NCBI GenBank assembly: GCA_040216635.1
Contig: JAVJOU010000001.1
Location: forward strand, 1 to 64,000
DNA: 64,000 nucleotides
Reading direction: 5' to 3'
Source: UBA1479 sp040216635
GTDB lineage: Bacteria > Pseudomonadota > Alphaproteobacteria > Rhodospirillales > Casp-alpha2
This document shows positions 1 to 8,490 of the stretch, piece after piece. The stretch's first letter is position 1, and every line of letters begins with the position of its first letter. A program made the position numbers and the translations under genes. The notes below the pieces were generated by a model. It was given only the letters and a program-made list of their open reading frames with translations. It searched no databases and was not told the origin of the DNA.

Positions 1-1
1 G

Positions 2-142
2 GAAATGGTGATGCCGGGTGACAACATCTCGATGGTCGTGAATCTGATCGCGCCGATCGCCATGGATGAAGGCCTGCGCTTCGCTATCCGCGAAGGCGGC
101 CGCACCGTCGGTGCCGGCGTCGTCTCGAAGATCATCGAATAG
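2..142 (+). CDS. tuf: Elongation factor Tu, C-terminal end (partial)
   Basis: The last 46 codons of a gene that begins before the window. The translation starts EMVMPGDNISMVVNLIAPI and ends in VGAGVVSKIIE, which is the C-terminal beta-barrel (domain 3) of EF-Tu, the GTPase that brings aminoacyl-tRNA to the ribosome. Its place directly before rpsJ matches the str/S10 order common in alphaproteobacteria. Only the end is visible, so nothing can be said about its promoter or about a second tuf copy. Confidence 0.95.
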   Translation, partial: EMVMPGDNISMVVNLIAPIAMDEGLRFAIREGGRTVGAGVVSKIIE

Positions 143-154
143 GGTAACCGTTCA

Positions 155-191
155 GCCGGCCCCCTCTAATTAAGGGGGCCGGCGAACTTTT
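155..191 (+). terminator. Stem-loop between tuf and rpsJ, possible weak terminator
   Basis: An 11-bp perfect inverted repeat (155-165 and 173-183) with a 7-nt A+T loop, followed after GAAC by only four T residues. It lies 13 nt after the tuf stop codon. The stem is strong but the T-run is poor, so partial termination or a processing or stability hairpin is as likely as full termination. No separate promoter for rpsJ is obvious between it and the gene. Confidence 0.55.
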
Positions 192-203
192 GGGGCTAGA
201 GCC

Positions 204-512
204 ATGGACCAACAGAACATAAGAATTCGGCTGAAGGCGTTTGACCATCGTGTGCTGGACCAATCCGCGCGCGAGATCGTCAATACGGCCCAGCGGACCG
301 GCGCCTCGGTGCGCGGCCCCATTCCTTTGCCGACCCGGATCGAAAAGTTCACCGTGCTGCGTTCGCCGCACGTGGACAAGAAATCGCGGGAACAGTTTGA
401 AATCCGCACCCATAAGCGGGTGCTCGACATTGTCGACCCGACACCACAGACCGTGGACGCGCTGATGAAGCTCGACCTTGCGGCCGGTGTCGATGTCGAG
501 ATCAAGCTCTAA
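204..512 (+). CDS. rpsJ: 30S ribosomal protein S10
   Basis: 102 residues, the usual length of uS10. It contains the typical GPIPLPTRIEKFTVLRSPHV stretch that forms the long loop reaching into the 30S head. In other bacteria S10 also binds NusB in antitermination. It is the first gene of the S10 cluster, 11 bp before rplC, and starts at ATG 204. No anomaly. Confidence 0.98.
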   Translation: MDQQNIRIRLKAFDHRVLDQSAREIVNTAQRTGASVRGPIPLPTRIEKFTVLRSPHVDKKSREQFEIRTHKRVLDIVDPTPQTVDALMKLDLAAGVDVEIKL

Positions 513-523
513 AGGGTACGACG

Positions 524-1345
524 ATGCGGACCGGATTAATTGCACAAAAACTGGGTATGACCCGCGTTTTCCAGGAAGACGGCCGGCACTTGCCGGTGAC
601 CGTCCTCAAGGTTGACAGCGTACATGTCGTTGCCCAGCGGACGATCGAAAAGGAAGGCTACACCGCGGTGCAGCTTTCCTGGGGTAAAGGCAAGCCGAAG
701 AACATGCCGAAGGCGCTGCGTGGTCATTACGCAAAGGCCAAGGTTGAGCCCGGCAAGCGGCTGCGGGAATTCCGTGTTTCGGAAGACAACCTGGTCGATG
801 TCGGCGCGGAATTGTCGGCAGCCCATTTCATCAGCGGCCAAATGGTCGATGTGACGGGTACGTCCATCGGTAAAGGCTTCGCCGGTGGCATGAAGCGCCA
901 TGGTTTCGGCGGTCTGCGGGCATCGCACGGTGTGTCGATTTCTCACCGTTCACACGGCTCCACGGGTCACTGTCAGGATCCGGGGCGTGTCTTCAAGGGT
1001 AAGAAAATGGCCGGCCAGCTCGGTAACGTGCGCTCGACGGTGCAGAACCTGTCGGTTGTTGCGACCGATGCGGCCCGTGGCCTGATCCTGGTGCACGGCG
1101 CCGTTCCAGGCTCCAAGGGCGGTTTCGTCCTGGTGCGTGACGCGGTCAAGCGCGCGTTGCCGGAAGATGTGCCGATGCCGGCTGCCGTGAAGGGCGATCC
1201 CGCCGTTGACGCAGCTGAAAATCAGGACGTGTTCGAGGAAGCCGCGGCCCTGTCCGAAGAGGAACTGGCCAAACAGCAGGCTCAGGCCGAAGCCGAAGCC
1301 GCCGCGGAAGCGGCTGCTGATGCCGGCGACGAGAGTAAGGAATAA
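524..1345 (+). CDS. rplC: 50S ribosomal protein L3 with long C-terminal tail
   Basis: 273 residues, against about 210 for most bacterial L3 proteins. The core, up to about residue 205, carries the L3 signature around SHGVSISHRSHGSTG and ends near LVRDAVKRALP. It is followed by about 60 residues rich in Ala and Glu, many of them in EAEAAAEAA-type runs, which look disordered or helical. L3 helps nucleate 50S assembly and approaches the peptidyl-transferase centre. The stop codon overlaps the rplD start by one base (TAATG), suggesting coupled translation. Confidence 0.98.
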   Translation: MRTGLIAQKLGMTRVFQEDGRHLPVTVLKVDSVHVVAQRTIEKEGYTAVQLSWGKGKPKNMPKALRGHYAKAKVEPGKRLREFRVSEDNLVDVGAELSAAHFISGQMVDVTGTSIGKGFAGGMKRHGFGGLRASHGVSISHRSHGSTGHCQDPGRVFKGKKMAGQLGNVRSTVQNLSVVATDAARGLILVHGAVPGSKGGFVLVRDAVKRALPEDVPMPAAVKGDPAVDAAENQDVFEEAAALSEEELAKQQAQAEAEAAAEAAADAGDESKE

Positions 1346-1971
1346 TGGCGATGAAGCAGGATATTATCTCGCTCGCCAATAAGAAGGTCGGTGATATCGA
1401 TCTGGACGAAGCGATCTTCGGGATCGACGTCCGCGGCGACTTGATGGCACGTACGGTCAATTGGCAGCTCGCCAAACGCCGTGCCGGCACGCATAAAACC
1501 AAAGGCCGGTCCGAAGTGAACGGCACCAAGGCCAAGCCGTTCAAGCAGAAGGGCACGGGTCGTGCCCGTCAGGGTTCCAAGTATGTGACCCAGATGCGCG
1601 GCGGTGGCGTGGTGTTCGGCCCGCTGGTGCGTGATCATTCTAATTCCTTGCCGAAGAAAGTTCGGCGCCTGGCCCTTAAGTCGGCCATTAGCGCCAAACA
1701 GAAGGAAGGCAAGCTGGTCATCATCGATACGGCCGCCATGAAGGCACCGAAGACCCGCGATCTGGTCAAACAGCTCGACAAACTGGGTTGGGGCCGCGCG
1801 CTGGTGATCGATGGCGAGCAGGTCGACGTGAACTTCGCCAAGGCCGCCGCCAATATCATCGGTATCGATGTGCTGCCGTCCGGCGGGGCCAACGTTTATG
1901 ACATTCTGCGCCGTGACACCCTGGTCATTACCAAGGACGGCGTGGACAAGCTGACGGAGCGCCTGAAATGA
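1345..1971 (+). CDS. rplD: 50S ribosomal protein L4
   Basis: 208 residues, the normal length for L4. The basic extended loop (KGRSEVNGTKAKPFKQKGTG and the following RARQGS) that lines the polypeptide exit tunnel is intact. In E. coli L4 represses its own operon, but I saw no matching leader structure upstream of rpsJ here. It overlaps rplC at its start and rplW at its end (ATGA), consistent with one translated unit. Confidence 0.98.
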   Translation: MAMKQDIISLANKKVGDIDLDEAIFGIDVRGDLMARTVNWQLAKRRAGTHKTKGRSEVNGTKAKPFKQKGTGRARQGSKYVTQMRGGGVVFGPLVRDHSNSLPKKVRRLALKSAISAKQKEGKLVIIDTAAMKAPKTRDLVKQLDKLGWGRALVIDGEQVDVNFAKAAANIIGIDVLPSGGANVYDILRRDTLVITKDGVDKLTERLK

Positions 1972-2291
1972 GCCGCTACAGCCCCAACAAAGAGACGGTT
2001 TCCAAAGAACGCATGATGGAAATTCTGCGTCGGCCGGTGATCACCGAAAAAGCCACCCTGATGGCGGAACACAATCAGGTCAGCTTCTTCGTGCCGATGG
2101 ATGCCAACAAGTTCGAAGTCAAAACGGCCGTCGAAGAATTGTTCAAGGTCAAGGTGACTTCGGTCAACACACTGATTGCCAAGGGTAAGGCCAAACGCTT
2201 CCGGGGACGTCCCGGTACGCGGGCCGATGCCAAGAAAGCGGTCGTGACCTTGGCCGAAGGCGAAACCATCGACGTGACCACGGGGATCTAA
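1968..2291 (+). CDS. rplW: 50S ribosomal protein L23
   Basis: 107 residues. The L23 core starts at ILRRPVITEKAT, and L23 forms the chaperone and SRP docking site at the tunnel exit. The ATG at 1968 overlaps the rplD stop codon. An internal ATG pair at 2013/2016 would remove a 15-residue non-conserved N-terminus, so the true start is slightly uncertain. The coupled upstream ATG is favoured. Confidence 0.96.
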   Translation: MSRYSPNKETVSKERMMEILRRPVITEKATLMAEHNQVSFFVPMDANKFEVKTAVEELFKVKVTSVNTLIAKGKAKRFRGRPGTRADAKKAVVTLAEGETIDVTTGI

Positions 2292-2310
2292 GGAACCCGT
2301 TGGTTCCTTA
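2289..2310 (+). promoter_or_regulatory. Hairpin at the rplW stop codon
   Basis: A perfect 9-bp stem with a CGTT tetraloop. Its left arm begins with the TAA stop codon of rplW and its right arm ends 31 bp before rplB. There is no T-run, so it is not an intrinsic terminator. An mRNA stability, processing or translation-regulating hairpin is the most that can be inferred. Confidence 0.45.
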
Positions 2311-2341
2311 AGGGATTTGAGAAGAAAAAGGGCAGAGACCA

Positions 2342-3178
2342 ATGGCTCTGACACAATTTAAACCGACCACGCCGGGCCGCCGGGGCCTCATTCTGGTGGA
2401 CCGCAGCGACCTTTATAAGGGCAAGCCCGAAAAGTCGCTGACTGAAGGCCTGCGCAAGAAGGGCGGCCGCAACAACAACGGCCGCATTACCGCGCGTCGT
2501 CGTGGCGGTGGACACAAGCAGCGTTATCGCGTCATCGATTTCAAGCGTCAGAAATTTGACGTGGAAGCGACGATCGAGCGCCTGGAATACGACCCGAACC
2601 GCACGGCATTCATCGCCTTCATCAAGTATGACGACGGTGAGGTCGCTTATATCCTGGCGCCGCAGCGTGTGCGTGCCGGTGATAAGGTCGTGGCGGGCGA
2701 ACAGGCGGACATCAAGCCGGGCAACGCCATGCCCATGAAGAACATCCCGGTCGGCACGATCATCCACAATGTGGAGATGAAGGTCGGCAAGGGTGGCCAG
2801 ATGGCCCGTTCCGCCGGCACCTACGCCCAGATCATCGGTAAGGATCAGGGTTACGCTCAGCTTCGCCTGTCTTCCGGGGAACTGCGCATGGTCCGTGCCG
2901 AATGCATGGCGACCATCGGCGCGGTGTCCAACCCGGACCAGCAGAACACCAAGATCGGCAAAGCCGGTCGCGCACGCTGGCTGGGCAAGCGCCCGTCGGT
3001 TCGCGGTGTTGCCATGAACCCGATCGACCACCCGCATGGTGGTGGTGAAGGCCGGACCTCGGGAGGTCGCCATCCGGTGACCCCGTGGGGCAAGCCGACC
3101 AAGGGTAAGAAGACCAGAAACAACAAGAAAACGGACAAGCTGATCATGCGGTCACGCCATGTCCGTAAAAAGCGGTAA
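2342..3178 (+). CDS. rplB: 50S ribosomal protein L2
   Basis: 278 residues, full length. The conserved MNPIDHPHGGGEGR motif near the C-terminus, including the histidine close to the peptidyl-transferase centre, is intact. L2 is a primary 23S rRNA binder needed for subunit association. A 50-bp gap with a hairpin precedes it, one of the larger gaps in this cluster. ATG 2342 follows a purine-rich stretch. Confidence 0.99.
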   Translation: MALTQFKPTTPGRRGLILVDRSDLYKGKPEKSLTEGLRKKGGRNNNGRITARRRGGGHKQRYRVIDFKRQKFDVEATIERLEYDPNRTAFIAFIKYDDGEVAYILAPQRVRAGDKVVAGEQADIKPGNAMPMKNIPVGTIIHNVEMKVGKGGQMARSAGTYAQIIGKDQGYAQLRLSSGELRMVRAECMATIGAVSNPDQQNTKIGKAGRARWLGKRPSVRGVAMNPIDHPHGGGEGRTSGGRHPVTPWGKPTKGKKTRNNKKTDKLIMRSRHVRKKR

Positions 3179-3190
3179 GAGGAGCGATCG

Positions 3191-3469
3191 ATGTCGCGTT
3201 CCGTTTGGAAAGGTCCTTTCGTCGACGGTTATCTGCTCAAGAAGGCAGAGGAAACCCGTGCGTCTGGACGCAATACGGTGATCAAGACCTGGTCGCGCCG
3301 GTCAACGATTCTGCCTCAGTTCGTAGGTCTGAATTTCGGTGTCTACAACGGTCAGAAGTTCATTCCCGTGCTGGTCACTGAAGAAATGATCGGTCACAAG
3401 TTCGGTGAATTTTCGCCGTCCCGCACCTACTTCGGTCACGCGGCCGATAAGAAGGCGAAGAGGGGCTAA
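3191..3469 (+). CDS. rpsS: 30S ribosomal protein S19
   Basis: 92 residues. It begins MSRSVWKGPFVDGYLL and carries the typical GHKFGEFSPSRTYFGHAADK C-terminal region. S19 sits in the 30S head with S13 and contacts the A-site tRNA region. It has a good GAGG-type ribosome binding site and lies 12 bp after rplB and 2 bp before rplV. Confidence 0.99.
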   Translation: MSRSVWKGPFVDGYLLKKAEETRASGRNTVIKTWSRRSTILPQFVGLNFGVYNGQKFIPVLVTEEMIGHKFGEFSPSRTYFGHAADKKAKRG

Positions 3470-3471
3470 TC

Positions 3472-3852
3472 ATGGGTAAGTCTGCTGCAGAACGTCCCCT
3501 CAAGGACAACGAAGCGATGGCCTATTCACGGCACATCCGGACCAGCGCACGTAAGCTGAACCTGGTTGCTGAAAGCATCCGTGGCCTGCCCTGTGAACGG
3601 GCGCTGGCTCAGCTGACGTTCTCCAAGCGCCGCATCGCCGTCGAGGTGAAGAAGGTTCTGGAGAGTGCGATCGCCAACGCGGAAAACAACCACCAGCTCG
3701 ACGTCGACCGTTTGGTCGTGTCCGAGGCCACCGTCGGCCGTTCGCTGGTCATGAAACGATGGAAAGCGCGTGCCCGTGGCCGTGTCGGCCGCATCGAGAA
3801 ACCCTTCTCGAACCTGCGGGTTGTGGTGCGCGAACGTGAGGAGACCGCGTAA
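3472..3852 (+). CDS. rplV: 50S ribosomal protein L22
   Basis: 126 residues. The L22 core begins around the internal methionine (MAYSRHIRTSARKLN) at codon 17. The ATG at 3472 adds a short charged N-terminus, as seen in several alphaproteobacteria. L22's beta-hairpin lines the exit tunnel, and macrolide-resistance changes map there in other bacteria. The stop codon overlaps the rpsC start by one base. Confidence 0.97.
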   Translation: MGKSAAERPLKDNEAMAYSRHIRTSARKLNLVAESIRGLPCERALAQLTFSKRRIAVEVKKVLESAIANAENNHQLDVDRLVVSEATVGRSLVMKRWKARARGRVGRIEKPFSNLRVVVREREETA

Positions 3853-4532
3853 TGGGTCAGAAAGTTAATCCGATCGGGCTTCGCCTCGGTATCAACCGTA
3901 CGTGGGATTCCCGCTGGTTCGCCAATGATGGCGACTATGCAACCCTGCTGCACGAAGATATCCAGATTCGCGAGAAGCTGAAGAAGCGCCTGCAGCAGGC
4001 CGGCGTTTCCAAGATCATCATCGAGCGCCCGGCGAAAAAGGCGCGCGTGACGATCCATACGGCTCGCCCGGGCGTGGTCATCGGCAAGAAGGGTGCGGAC
4101 ATTGAAAAGCTGCGCCGTGAAGTTGCCCAGATGACGTCGTCGGAAGTGCACCTGAACATCGTTGAAATCCGCAAGCCGGAAATCGACGCCCAGCTGGTCG
4201 CTGAAAACGTCGCCCAGCAGATGGAACGCCGCGTGTCCATTCGCCGCGCCATGAAGCGGGCCGTTCAGTCGGCCCTGCGTCTCGGCGCCGAAGGCATCCG
4301 GATCAATTGCTCGGGCCGTCTTGGCGGTGCGGAAATCGCACGGATGCAGTGGTATCGCGAAGGCCGCGTGCCGCTTCACACCCTGCGCGCGAACATTGAC
4401 TACGGTGAAGCCACCGCCAGCACGACCTACGGCGCCTGCGGCGTCAAGGTCTGGATCTACAAGGGCGATATCATGGCCCACGATCCGATGGCGCTGGACA
4501 AGCTTGCACAAGAACAACAGCCGGTCCGCTAA
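3852..4532 (+). CDS. rpsC: 30S ribosomal protein S3
   Basis: 226 residues. An N-terminal KH type II domain (GVVIGKKGADIEKLR) is followed by the S3 C-terminal domain (GRLGGAEIARMQWYREGRVP). S3 forms part of the mRNA entry tunnel with S4 and S5 and contributes to mRNA helicase activity. TAATG overlap with rplV. Confidence 0.99.
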   Translation: MGQKVNPIGLRLGINRTWDSRWFANDGDYATLLHEDIQIREKLKKRLQQAGVSKIIIERPAKKARVTIHTARPGVVIGKKGADIEKLRREVAQMTSSEVHLNIVEIRKPEIDAQLVAENVAQQMERRVSIRRAMKRAVQSALRLGAEGIRINCSGRLGGAEIARMQWYREGRVPLHTLRANIDYGEATASTTYGACGVKVWIYKGDIMAHDPMALDKLAQEQQPVR

Positions 4533-4576
4533 GCGGCCTCGGCACGATTTGAACCGAATGGGATAGGCGACGGAAC

Positions 4577-4996
4577 ATGCTGGCCCCGAAAAAAATGAAA
4601 TACCGCAAGGCCCACAAGGGCCGCATCCATGGCAACGCCAAGGGTGGCACGACGCTCAACTTCGGCGCATTCGGCCTGAAGGCTGTGTCGCCGAACCGGA
4701 TCACATCGCGCCAGATCGAAGCGGCGCGTCGTGCCATGACGCGTCACATGAAACGTGCCGGCCGTGTGTGGATCCGTATCTTCCCGGATGTACCGGTGTC
4801 GAAGAAGCCTGCCGAAGTGCGCCAGGGTAAGGGTAAGGGCTCGGTCGAGTTTTGGGCCGCCCGTGTCAAACCCGGCCGCATCATGTTTGAAATCGATGGT
4901 GTGCCGCTCGACGTGGCCAAGCAGGCCATGGAACTGGCAGCGGCCAAGCTGCCGATCGAAACGCGGTTCGTCACCCGCCTGGGTGAGGAGGGTTAA
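4577..4996 (+). CDS. rplP: 50S ribosomal protein L16
   Basis: 139 residues with the N-terminal LAPKKMKYRKAHKGR signature. L16 is needed late in 50S assembly and contacts the A-site tRNA elbow. It is preceded by a 44-bp gap after rpsC and followed at once by rpmC. No anomaly. Confidence 0.99.
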   Translation: MLAPKKMKYRKAHKGRIHGNAKGGTTLNFGAFGLKAVSPNRITSRQIEAARRAMTRHMKRAGRVWIRIFPDVPVSKKPAEVRQGKGKGSVEFWAARVKPGRIMFEIDGVPLDVAKQAMELAAAKLPIETRFVTRLGEEG

Positions 4997-4998
4997 TC

Positions 4999-5205
4999 AT
5001 GACCAAAGCTGCAGATCTCAAGACGAAGAGCGAAGACGAACTGAAGGACCATCTCATGGACCTCAAGAAGGAAGCATTCAATCTGCGCTTCCAGCAGGCT
5101 TCGGGAGCGTTGGAAAACACGGCGCGGGTGCAAACGGTTCGCCGTGACATCGCGCGGATCAAAACCATTTTGGGCGAGCGCGGCACAGCCGCTGCAGCGT
5201 CCTGA
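4999..5205 (+). CDS. rpmC: 50S ribosomal protein L29
   Basis: 68 residues forming the two-helix L29 fold, with the characteristic KKEAFNLRFQQASGALENTA segment. L29 lies beside L23 at the tunnel exit. The start is 2 bp after the rplP stop codon, so translation is probably coupled. Confidence 0.98.
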   Translation: MTKAADLKTKSEDELKDHLMDLKKEAFNLRFQQASGALENTARVQTVRRDIARIKTILGERGTAAAAS

Positions 5206-5222
5206 TAAAGAGGTAGCGAAAG

Positions 5223-5459
5223 ATGCCGAAACGTATCCTCCAGGGCGTCGTCGTCAGCGACAAGATGGATAAAACCGTGACCGTTCAGGTCGAGCGCCGG
5301 TTTAAGCATCCGCTCTATAAGAAATTCATCAAGCGGACCAAGAAGTATGCCGCGCACGATGAAGCCAACGCCTGCAAGGTTGGCGATCAGGTTCAAATCC
5401 AGGAATGCCGTCCGCTTTCTCGGCGGAAATCCTGGGAAGTGGTAAGCGAGGCGGGCTGA
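5223..5459 (+). CDS. rpsQ: 30S ribosomal protein S17
   Basis: 78 residues, OB-fold S17, with DKTVTVQVERRFKHPLYKKF and ECRPLSRRKSW, the usual signature. S17 binds the 5' domain of 16S rRNA early in assembly. A 54-bp gap follows before rplN. Confidence 0.98.
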   Translation: MPKRILQGVVVSDKMDKTVTVQVERRFKHPLYKKFIKRTKKYAAHDEANACKVGDQVQIQECRPLSRRKSWEVVSEAG

Positions 5460-5513
5460 CGCCGAAACGAGCGCAAGCCCGTCAGGACAGCCCATTAATC
5501 AAGGACAAGAACA

Positions 5514-5882
5514 ATGATCCAGTCCGAAACCAATTTGGACGTAGCCGACAACTCCGGCGCCCGTCGGGTCCAGTGCATCAAGGTGCTGGGCGGCTCGAAG
5601 CGGAAATATGCTTCGGTGGGCGACGTGATCGTTTGCTCGGTTAAGGAAGCGATCCCCCGGGGCCGCGTCAAGAAGGGTGAAATCGTCCGCGCCGTTGTCG
5701 TGCGTACGGCGAAAGACATCCGGCGCAACGACGGCTCGACGATCCGCTTCGACAACAACGCCGCTGTTTTGATCAACACCGCCGGCGAACCCATCGGTAC
5801 CCGTATCTTCGGCCCGGTGACCCGTGAACTGAGGGCCAAGGCGTACATGAAGATCGTGTCCCTGGCGCCGGAAGTGATCTGA
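5514..5882 (+). CDS. rplN: 50S ribosomal protein L14
   Basis: 122 residues, the standard L14 length. It starts MIQSETNLDVADNSGARRVQ and ends with the KIVSLAPEVI tail. L14 sits at the subunit interface, forms a bridge to 16S rRNA and is the docking site of the silencing factor RsfS. It is the first gene of the spc-type section. Confidence 0.99.
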   Translation: MIQSETNLDVADNSGARRVQCIKVLGGSKRKYASVGDVIVCSVKEAIPRGRVKKGEIVRAVVVRTAKDIRRNDGSTIRFDNNAAVLINTAGEPIGTRIFGPVTRELRAKAYMKIVSLAPEVI

Positions 5883-5897
5883 CGAGGAACCGCAGAA

Positions 5898-6212
5898 ATG
5901 GTAGCGAGAATTAAAAAGGGCGATAAGGTCGTCGTATTGGCCGGCCGCGACAAGGGTAAGGAAGGCGAAGTGCTCAAAGTGCTTCCCACCGATAACCGCG
6001 CCGTCGTCCAGGGTGTCAACCGCGTCAAGCGTCATCAGCGTCCGACCCAGACGTCGGCCGGTGGCATTGTCGAGCGCGAAGCCGCCATTCACATGTCGAA
6101 CCTGGGCCATTTGGATCCCAAGGACGGCAAGCCGACACGTGTCGGTACCAAGATTCTTAAAGACGGCCGCAAGGTCCGCTTCGCCAAGCGGTCCGGCGAG
6201 CAGATTGATTAA
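5898..6212 (+). CDS. rplX: 50S ribosomal protein L24
   Basis: 104 residues. The KOW motif (KGDKVVVLAGRDKGKEGEV) occupies residues 6-24. L24 is an early initiator of 50S assembly. It lies 15 bp after rplN and 15 bp before rplE. Confidence 0.98.
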   Translation: MVARIKKGDKVVVLAGRDKGKEGEVLKVLPTDNRAVVQGVNRVKRHQRPTQTSAGGIVEREAAIHMSNLGHLDPKDGKPTRVGTKILKDGRKVRFAKRSGEQID

Positions 6213-6227
6213 GCGAGGGCCCTGACG

Positions 6228-6773
6228 ATGGCTGCACGGCTCAAAGAAGTCTACACCAAGGAAATCAAGCCCGCCCTGATGGAAGAGTTCGGTTACGCGA
6301 ACACCTATCAGGTTCCGAAGCTTGACAAGATTGTCCTGAACATGGGTGTCGGCGACGCCACCGATGATCGCAAACGCGTTGACGGTGCGATCGAGGACCT
6401 GACCCGCATCACCGGCCAGAAACCGGTGGCGACGCGGGCCAAGAAATCCATCGCCGGCTTCAAGCTGCGCGAAGGCATGGTCATCGGCGCCAAGGTGACG
6501 CTGCGCAAGGACCGGATGTATGAATTCCTGGACCGCCTGGTGAACATCGCATTGCCGCGTGTTCGCGATTTCCGCGGCATCCAGGGCAAGTGTTTCGACG
6601 GCCGTGGCAATTTTGCCATGGGGCTCAAGGAACAGATCGTGTTCCCCGAAATCGACTATGACCAGGTCGATAAAGTCCGGGGTATGGATATCGTGATCTG
6701 CACCACAGCCGATACCGATGATGAAGCGAAGGCACTTTTGAAGGCCTTCAATATGCCGCTGGCCGGCAAGTGA
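6228..6773 (+). CDS. rplE: 50S ribosomal protein L5
   Basis: 181 residues, typical for L5, with KLDKIVLNMGVGDA and FPEIDYDQVDKVRGMDI. L5 is part of the 5S rRNP and contacts the P-site tRNA and the B1b bridge. No anomaly. Confidence 0.99.
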   Translation: MAARLKEVYTKEIKPALMEEFGYANTYQVPKLDKIVLNMGVGDATDDRKRVDGAIEDLTRITGQKPVATRAKKSIAGFKLREGMVIGAKVTLRKDRMYEFLDRLVNIALPRVRDFRGIQGKCFDGRGNFAMGLKEQIVFPEIDYDQVDKVRGMDIVICTTADTDDEAKALLKAFNMPLAGK

Positions 6774-6801
6774 CCGCGTACGAGCGGATGGAGATCGAGT
6801 A

Positions 6802-7107
6802 ATGGCGAAGAAAAGCGCGATCGAAAAGAACAAGAAGCGGGCCCGCATGGCGAAAAGCTATGCCGCCAAGCGTGAACGCTTGAAGGCAGTGACCCGGGAC
6901 GAAACGGCGTCCCCGGAAGAGCGCTTCAATGCACATCTCAAACTGGCGCAATTGCCCCGCAATTCCGCCCCGAACCGGCATCGTCTGCGGTGCGAACTTA
7001 CGGGCCGCCCGCGCGGTAACTACCGGAAGTTCAAGATTTCCCGCATCGCGTTGCGGGACCTGGCCTCCGACGGGTTGGTCCCCGGCGTGGTCAAGTCGAG
7101 CTGGTAG
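6802..7107 (+). CDS. rpsN: 30S ribosomal protein S14 (zinc-independent form)
   Basis: 101 residues. This is the long, cysteine-poor type of S14. The region that holds a zinc-binding CxxC pair in short S14 proteins keeps a single Cys (HRLRCELTGRPRG), so zinc binding is not expected. It ends with the conserved GLVPGVVKSSW. S14 is in the 30S head next to S3 and S10. Confidence 0.98.
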   Translation: MAKKSAIEKNKKRARMAKSYAAKRERLKAVTRDETASPEERFNAHLKLAQLPRNSAPNRHRLRCELTGRPRGNYRKFKISRIALRDLASDGLVPGVVKSSW

Positions 7108-7124
7108 GAAGGGAAAGCCAAGGT

Positions 7125-7523
7125 ATGTCTATGACCGATCCCCTGGGTGATATGCTCACCCGCATCCGTAACGGCCAGCAGGCGCGCAAGACGGTTGTTC
7201 TGTCTCCGTCGTCCAACCTGCGTGCCAACGTTCTCGAGGTTCTGGCCCGCGAAGGCTATATCCGCGGCTATCAGAAGCGCGAAGAACAGCCGGGCATGGC
7301 GGAACTGGAAATCGAACTGAAGTACCACGAAGGCGAGCCGGTGATCCGCGAAATTCAGCGCGTGTCGACCCCGGGCCGTCGTGTCTATTCGGGTATCAGC
7401 GACCTTCCGCGTGTCTTTAACGGGCTGGGTATCTCCATCCTGTCGACCCCGCGGGGCGTGCTGTCGGACCATGAATGCCGCGAGCACAACGTGGGCGGCG
7501 AAATTCTCTGCCGCGTGTTCTAA
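7125..7523 (+). CDS. rpsH: 30S ribosomal protein S8
   Basis: 132 residues. It begins SMTDPLGDMLTRIRNGQ and ends GGEILCRVF, both typical. S8 binds the central domain of 16S rRNA and represses the spc operon in E. coli by binding L5 leader mRNA. I did not find an obvious S8-like hairpin before rplE here. ATG 7125 is preferred over the ATG two codons downstream because of its spacing to AAGG. Confidence 0.98.
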   Translation: MSMTDPLGDMLTRIRNGQQARKTVVLSPSSNLRANVLEVLAREGYIRGYQKREEQPGMAELEIELKYHEGEPVIREIQRVSTPGRRVYSGISDLPRVFNGLGISILSTPRGVLSDHECREHNVGGEILCRVF

Positions 7524-7558
7524 GAACACCGAGCGAATAAACCAGAAGGCGGTTCAAG

Positions 7559-8092
7559 ATGTCGCGTATTGGAAATAACCCGGTCCAGGTGCCTGATGGC
7601 GTCACCGTTGAAATCAACGGCTTGACGGTCAAAGCCAAGGGCAAGCTGGGTGAGCTGAGCGAAACCCTGGTCAAGGAAGTCGCGGTTTCTCAGGAAGATA
7701 ACCTGATTTACTTCAAGCCGACCAATGACACCAAACGCGCCCGGCAGATGTGGGGCATGAGCCGTACCAAGGTCATGAACCTGGTCGAGGGCGTCAGCGA
7801 AGGTTTCAAGAAGGAACTTGAGATTTCGGGCGTCGGCTATCGTGCTTCCATGCAGGGCACCAAACTGGTGCTGCAATTAGGCTTCAGCCACGATGTCGAG
7901 TACCCGGCACCGGACGGAATCAAGATTTCCTGCCCCGAACAGACCCAGGTGGTCATCGAAGGCATCGACAAGCAGCTTGTCGGTCAGGTTGCGGCTGAAA
8001 TCCGCTCCTACCGTCCGCCGGAACCCTACAAGGGCAAGGGCGTCAAGTATGCGGGTGAGTACATTCTCCGCAAGGAAGGAAAGAAGAAGTAA
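7559..8092 (+). CDS. rplF: 50S ribosomal protein L6
   Basis: 177 residues: two repeated L6 domains and the C-terminal PPEPYKGKGVKYAGEYILRK signature. L6 lies near the factor-binding site and the sarcin-ricin loop. Four bases separate it from rplR. Confidence 0.99.
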   Translation: MSRIGNNPVQVPDGVTVEINGLTVKAKGKLGELSETLVKEVAVSQEDNLIYFKPTNDTKRARQMWGMSRTKVMNLVEGVSEGFKKELEISGVGYRASMQGTKLVLQLGFSHDVEYPAPDGIKISCPEQTQVVIEGIDKQLVGQVAAEIRSYRPPEPYKGKGVKYAGEYILRKEGKKK

Positions 8093-8095
8093 GCC

Positions 8096-8458
8096 ATGGC
8101 CAACGCTCGCGAAAAATTCGAAAAGCGCCAAACGCGCGTTCGGCGTCAGGTCCGCAAGGCGGCCAACGGGCGTCCGCGCCTGGCAGTGTTCCGCTCCGGC
8201 CTGCATATCTACGCTCAGGTCATCGACGACCGTGCCGGCAAGACCCTTGCCGCGGCCTCGTCCTTGGACAAAGAGCTCAAAGGCAAGCTGGCCAAGGGCT
8301 GCGATATCGCGGCTGCTGGTGAAGTCGGCAAGCTGGTTGCGGCCCGCGCCGTCAAGGAAGGCGTCACTGACGTGATCTTCGACCGTGGTGCTTACAAGTT
8401 CCACGGCCGGGTGAAAGCCCTCGCTGATGCCGCGCGTGAAGCCGGCCTGTCGTTCTAA
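8096..8458 (+). CDS. rplR: 50S ribosomal protein L18
   Basis: 120 residues with RPRLAVFRSGLHIYAQVIDD and the C-terminal FDRGAYKFHGRVKALADAAREAG signature. L18 binds 5S rRNA together with L5. No anomaly. Confidence 0.99.
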   Translation: MANAREKFEKRQTRVRRQVRKAANGRPRLAVFRSGLHIYAQVIDDRAGKTLAAASSLDKELKGKLAKGCDIAAAGEVGKLVAARAVKEGVTDVIFDRGAYKFHGRVKALADAAREAGLSF

Positions 8459-8490
8459 TCATCGAATTCTAGGAAATCAGGAACAGCCTC

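Noticed and set aside
5499..6848. 449-codon minus-strand frame in the spc ribosomal region
   Set aside because: Antisense to intact ribosomal protein genes; composition typical of shadow frames.
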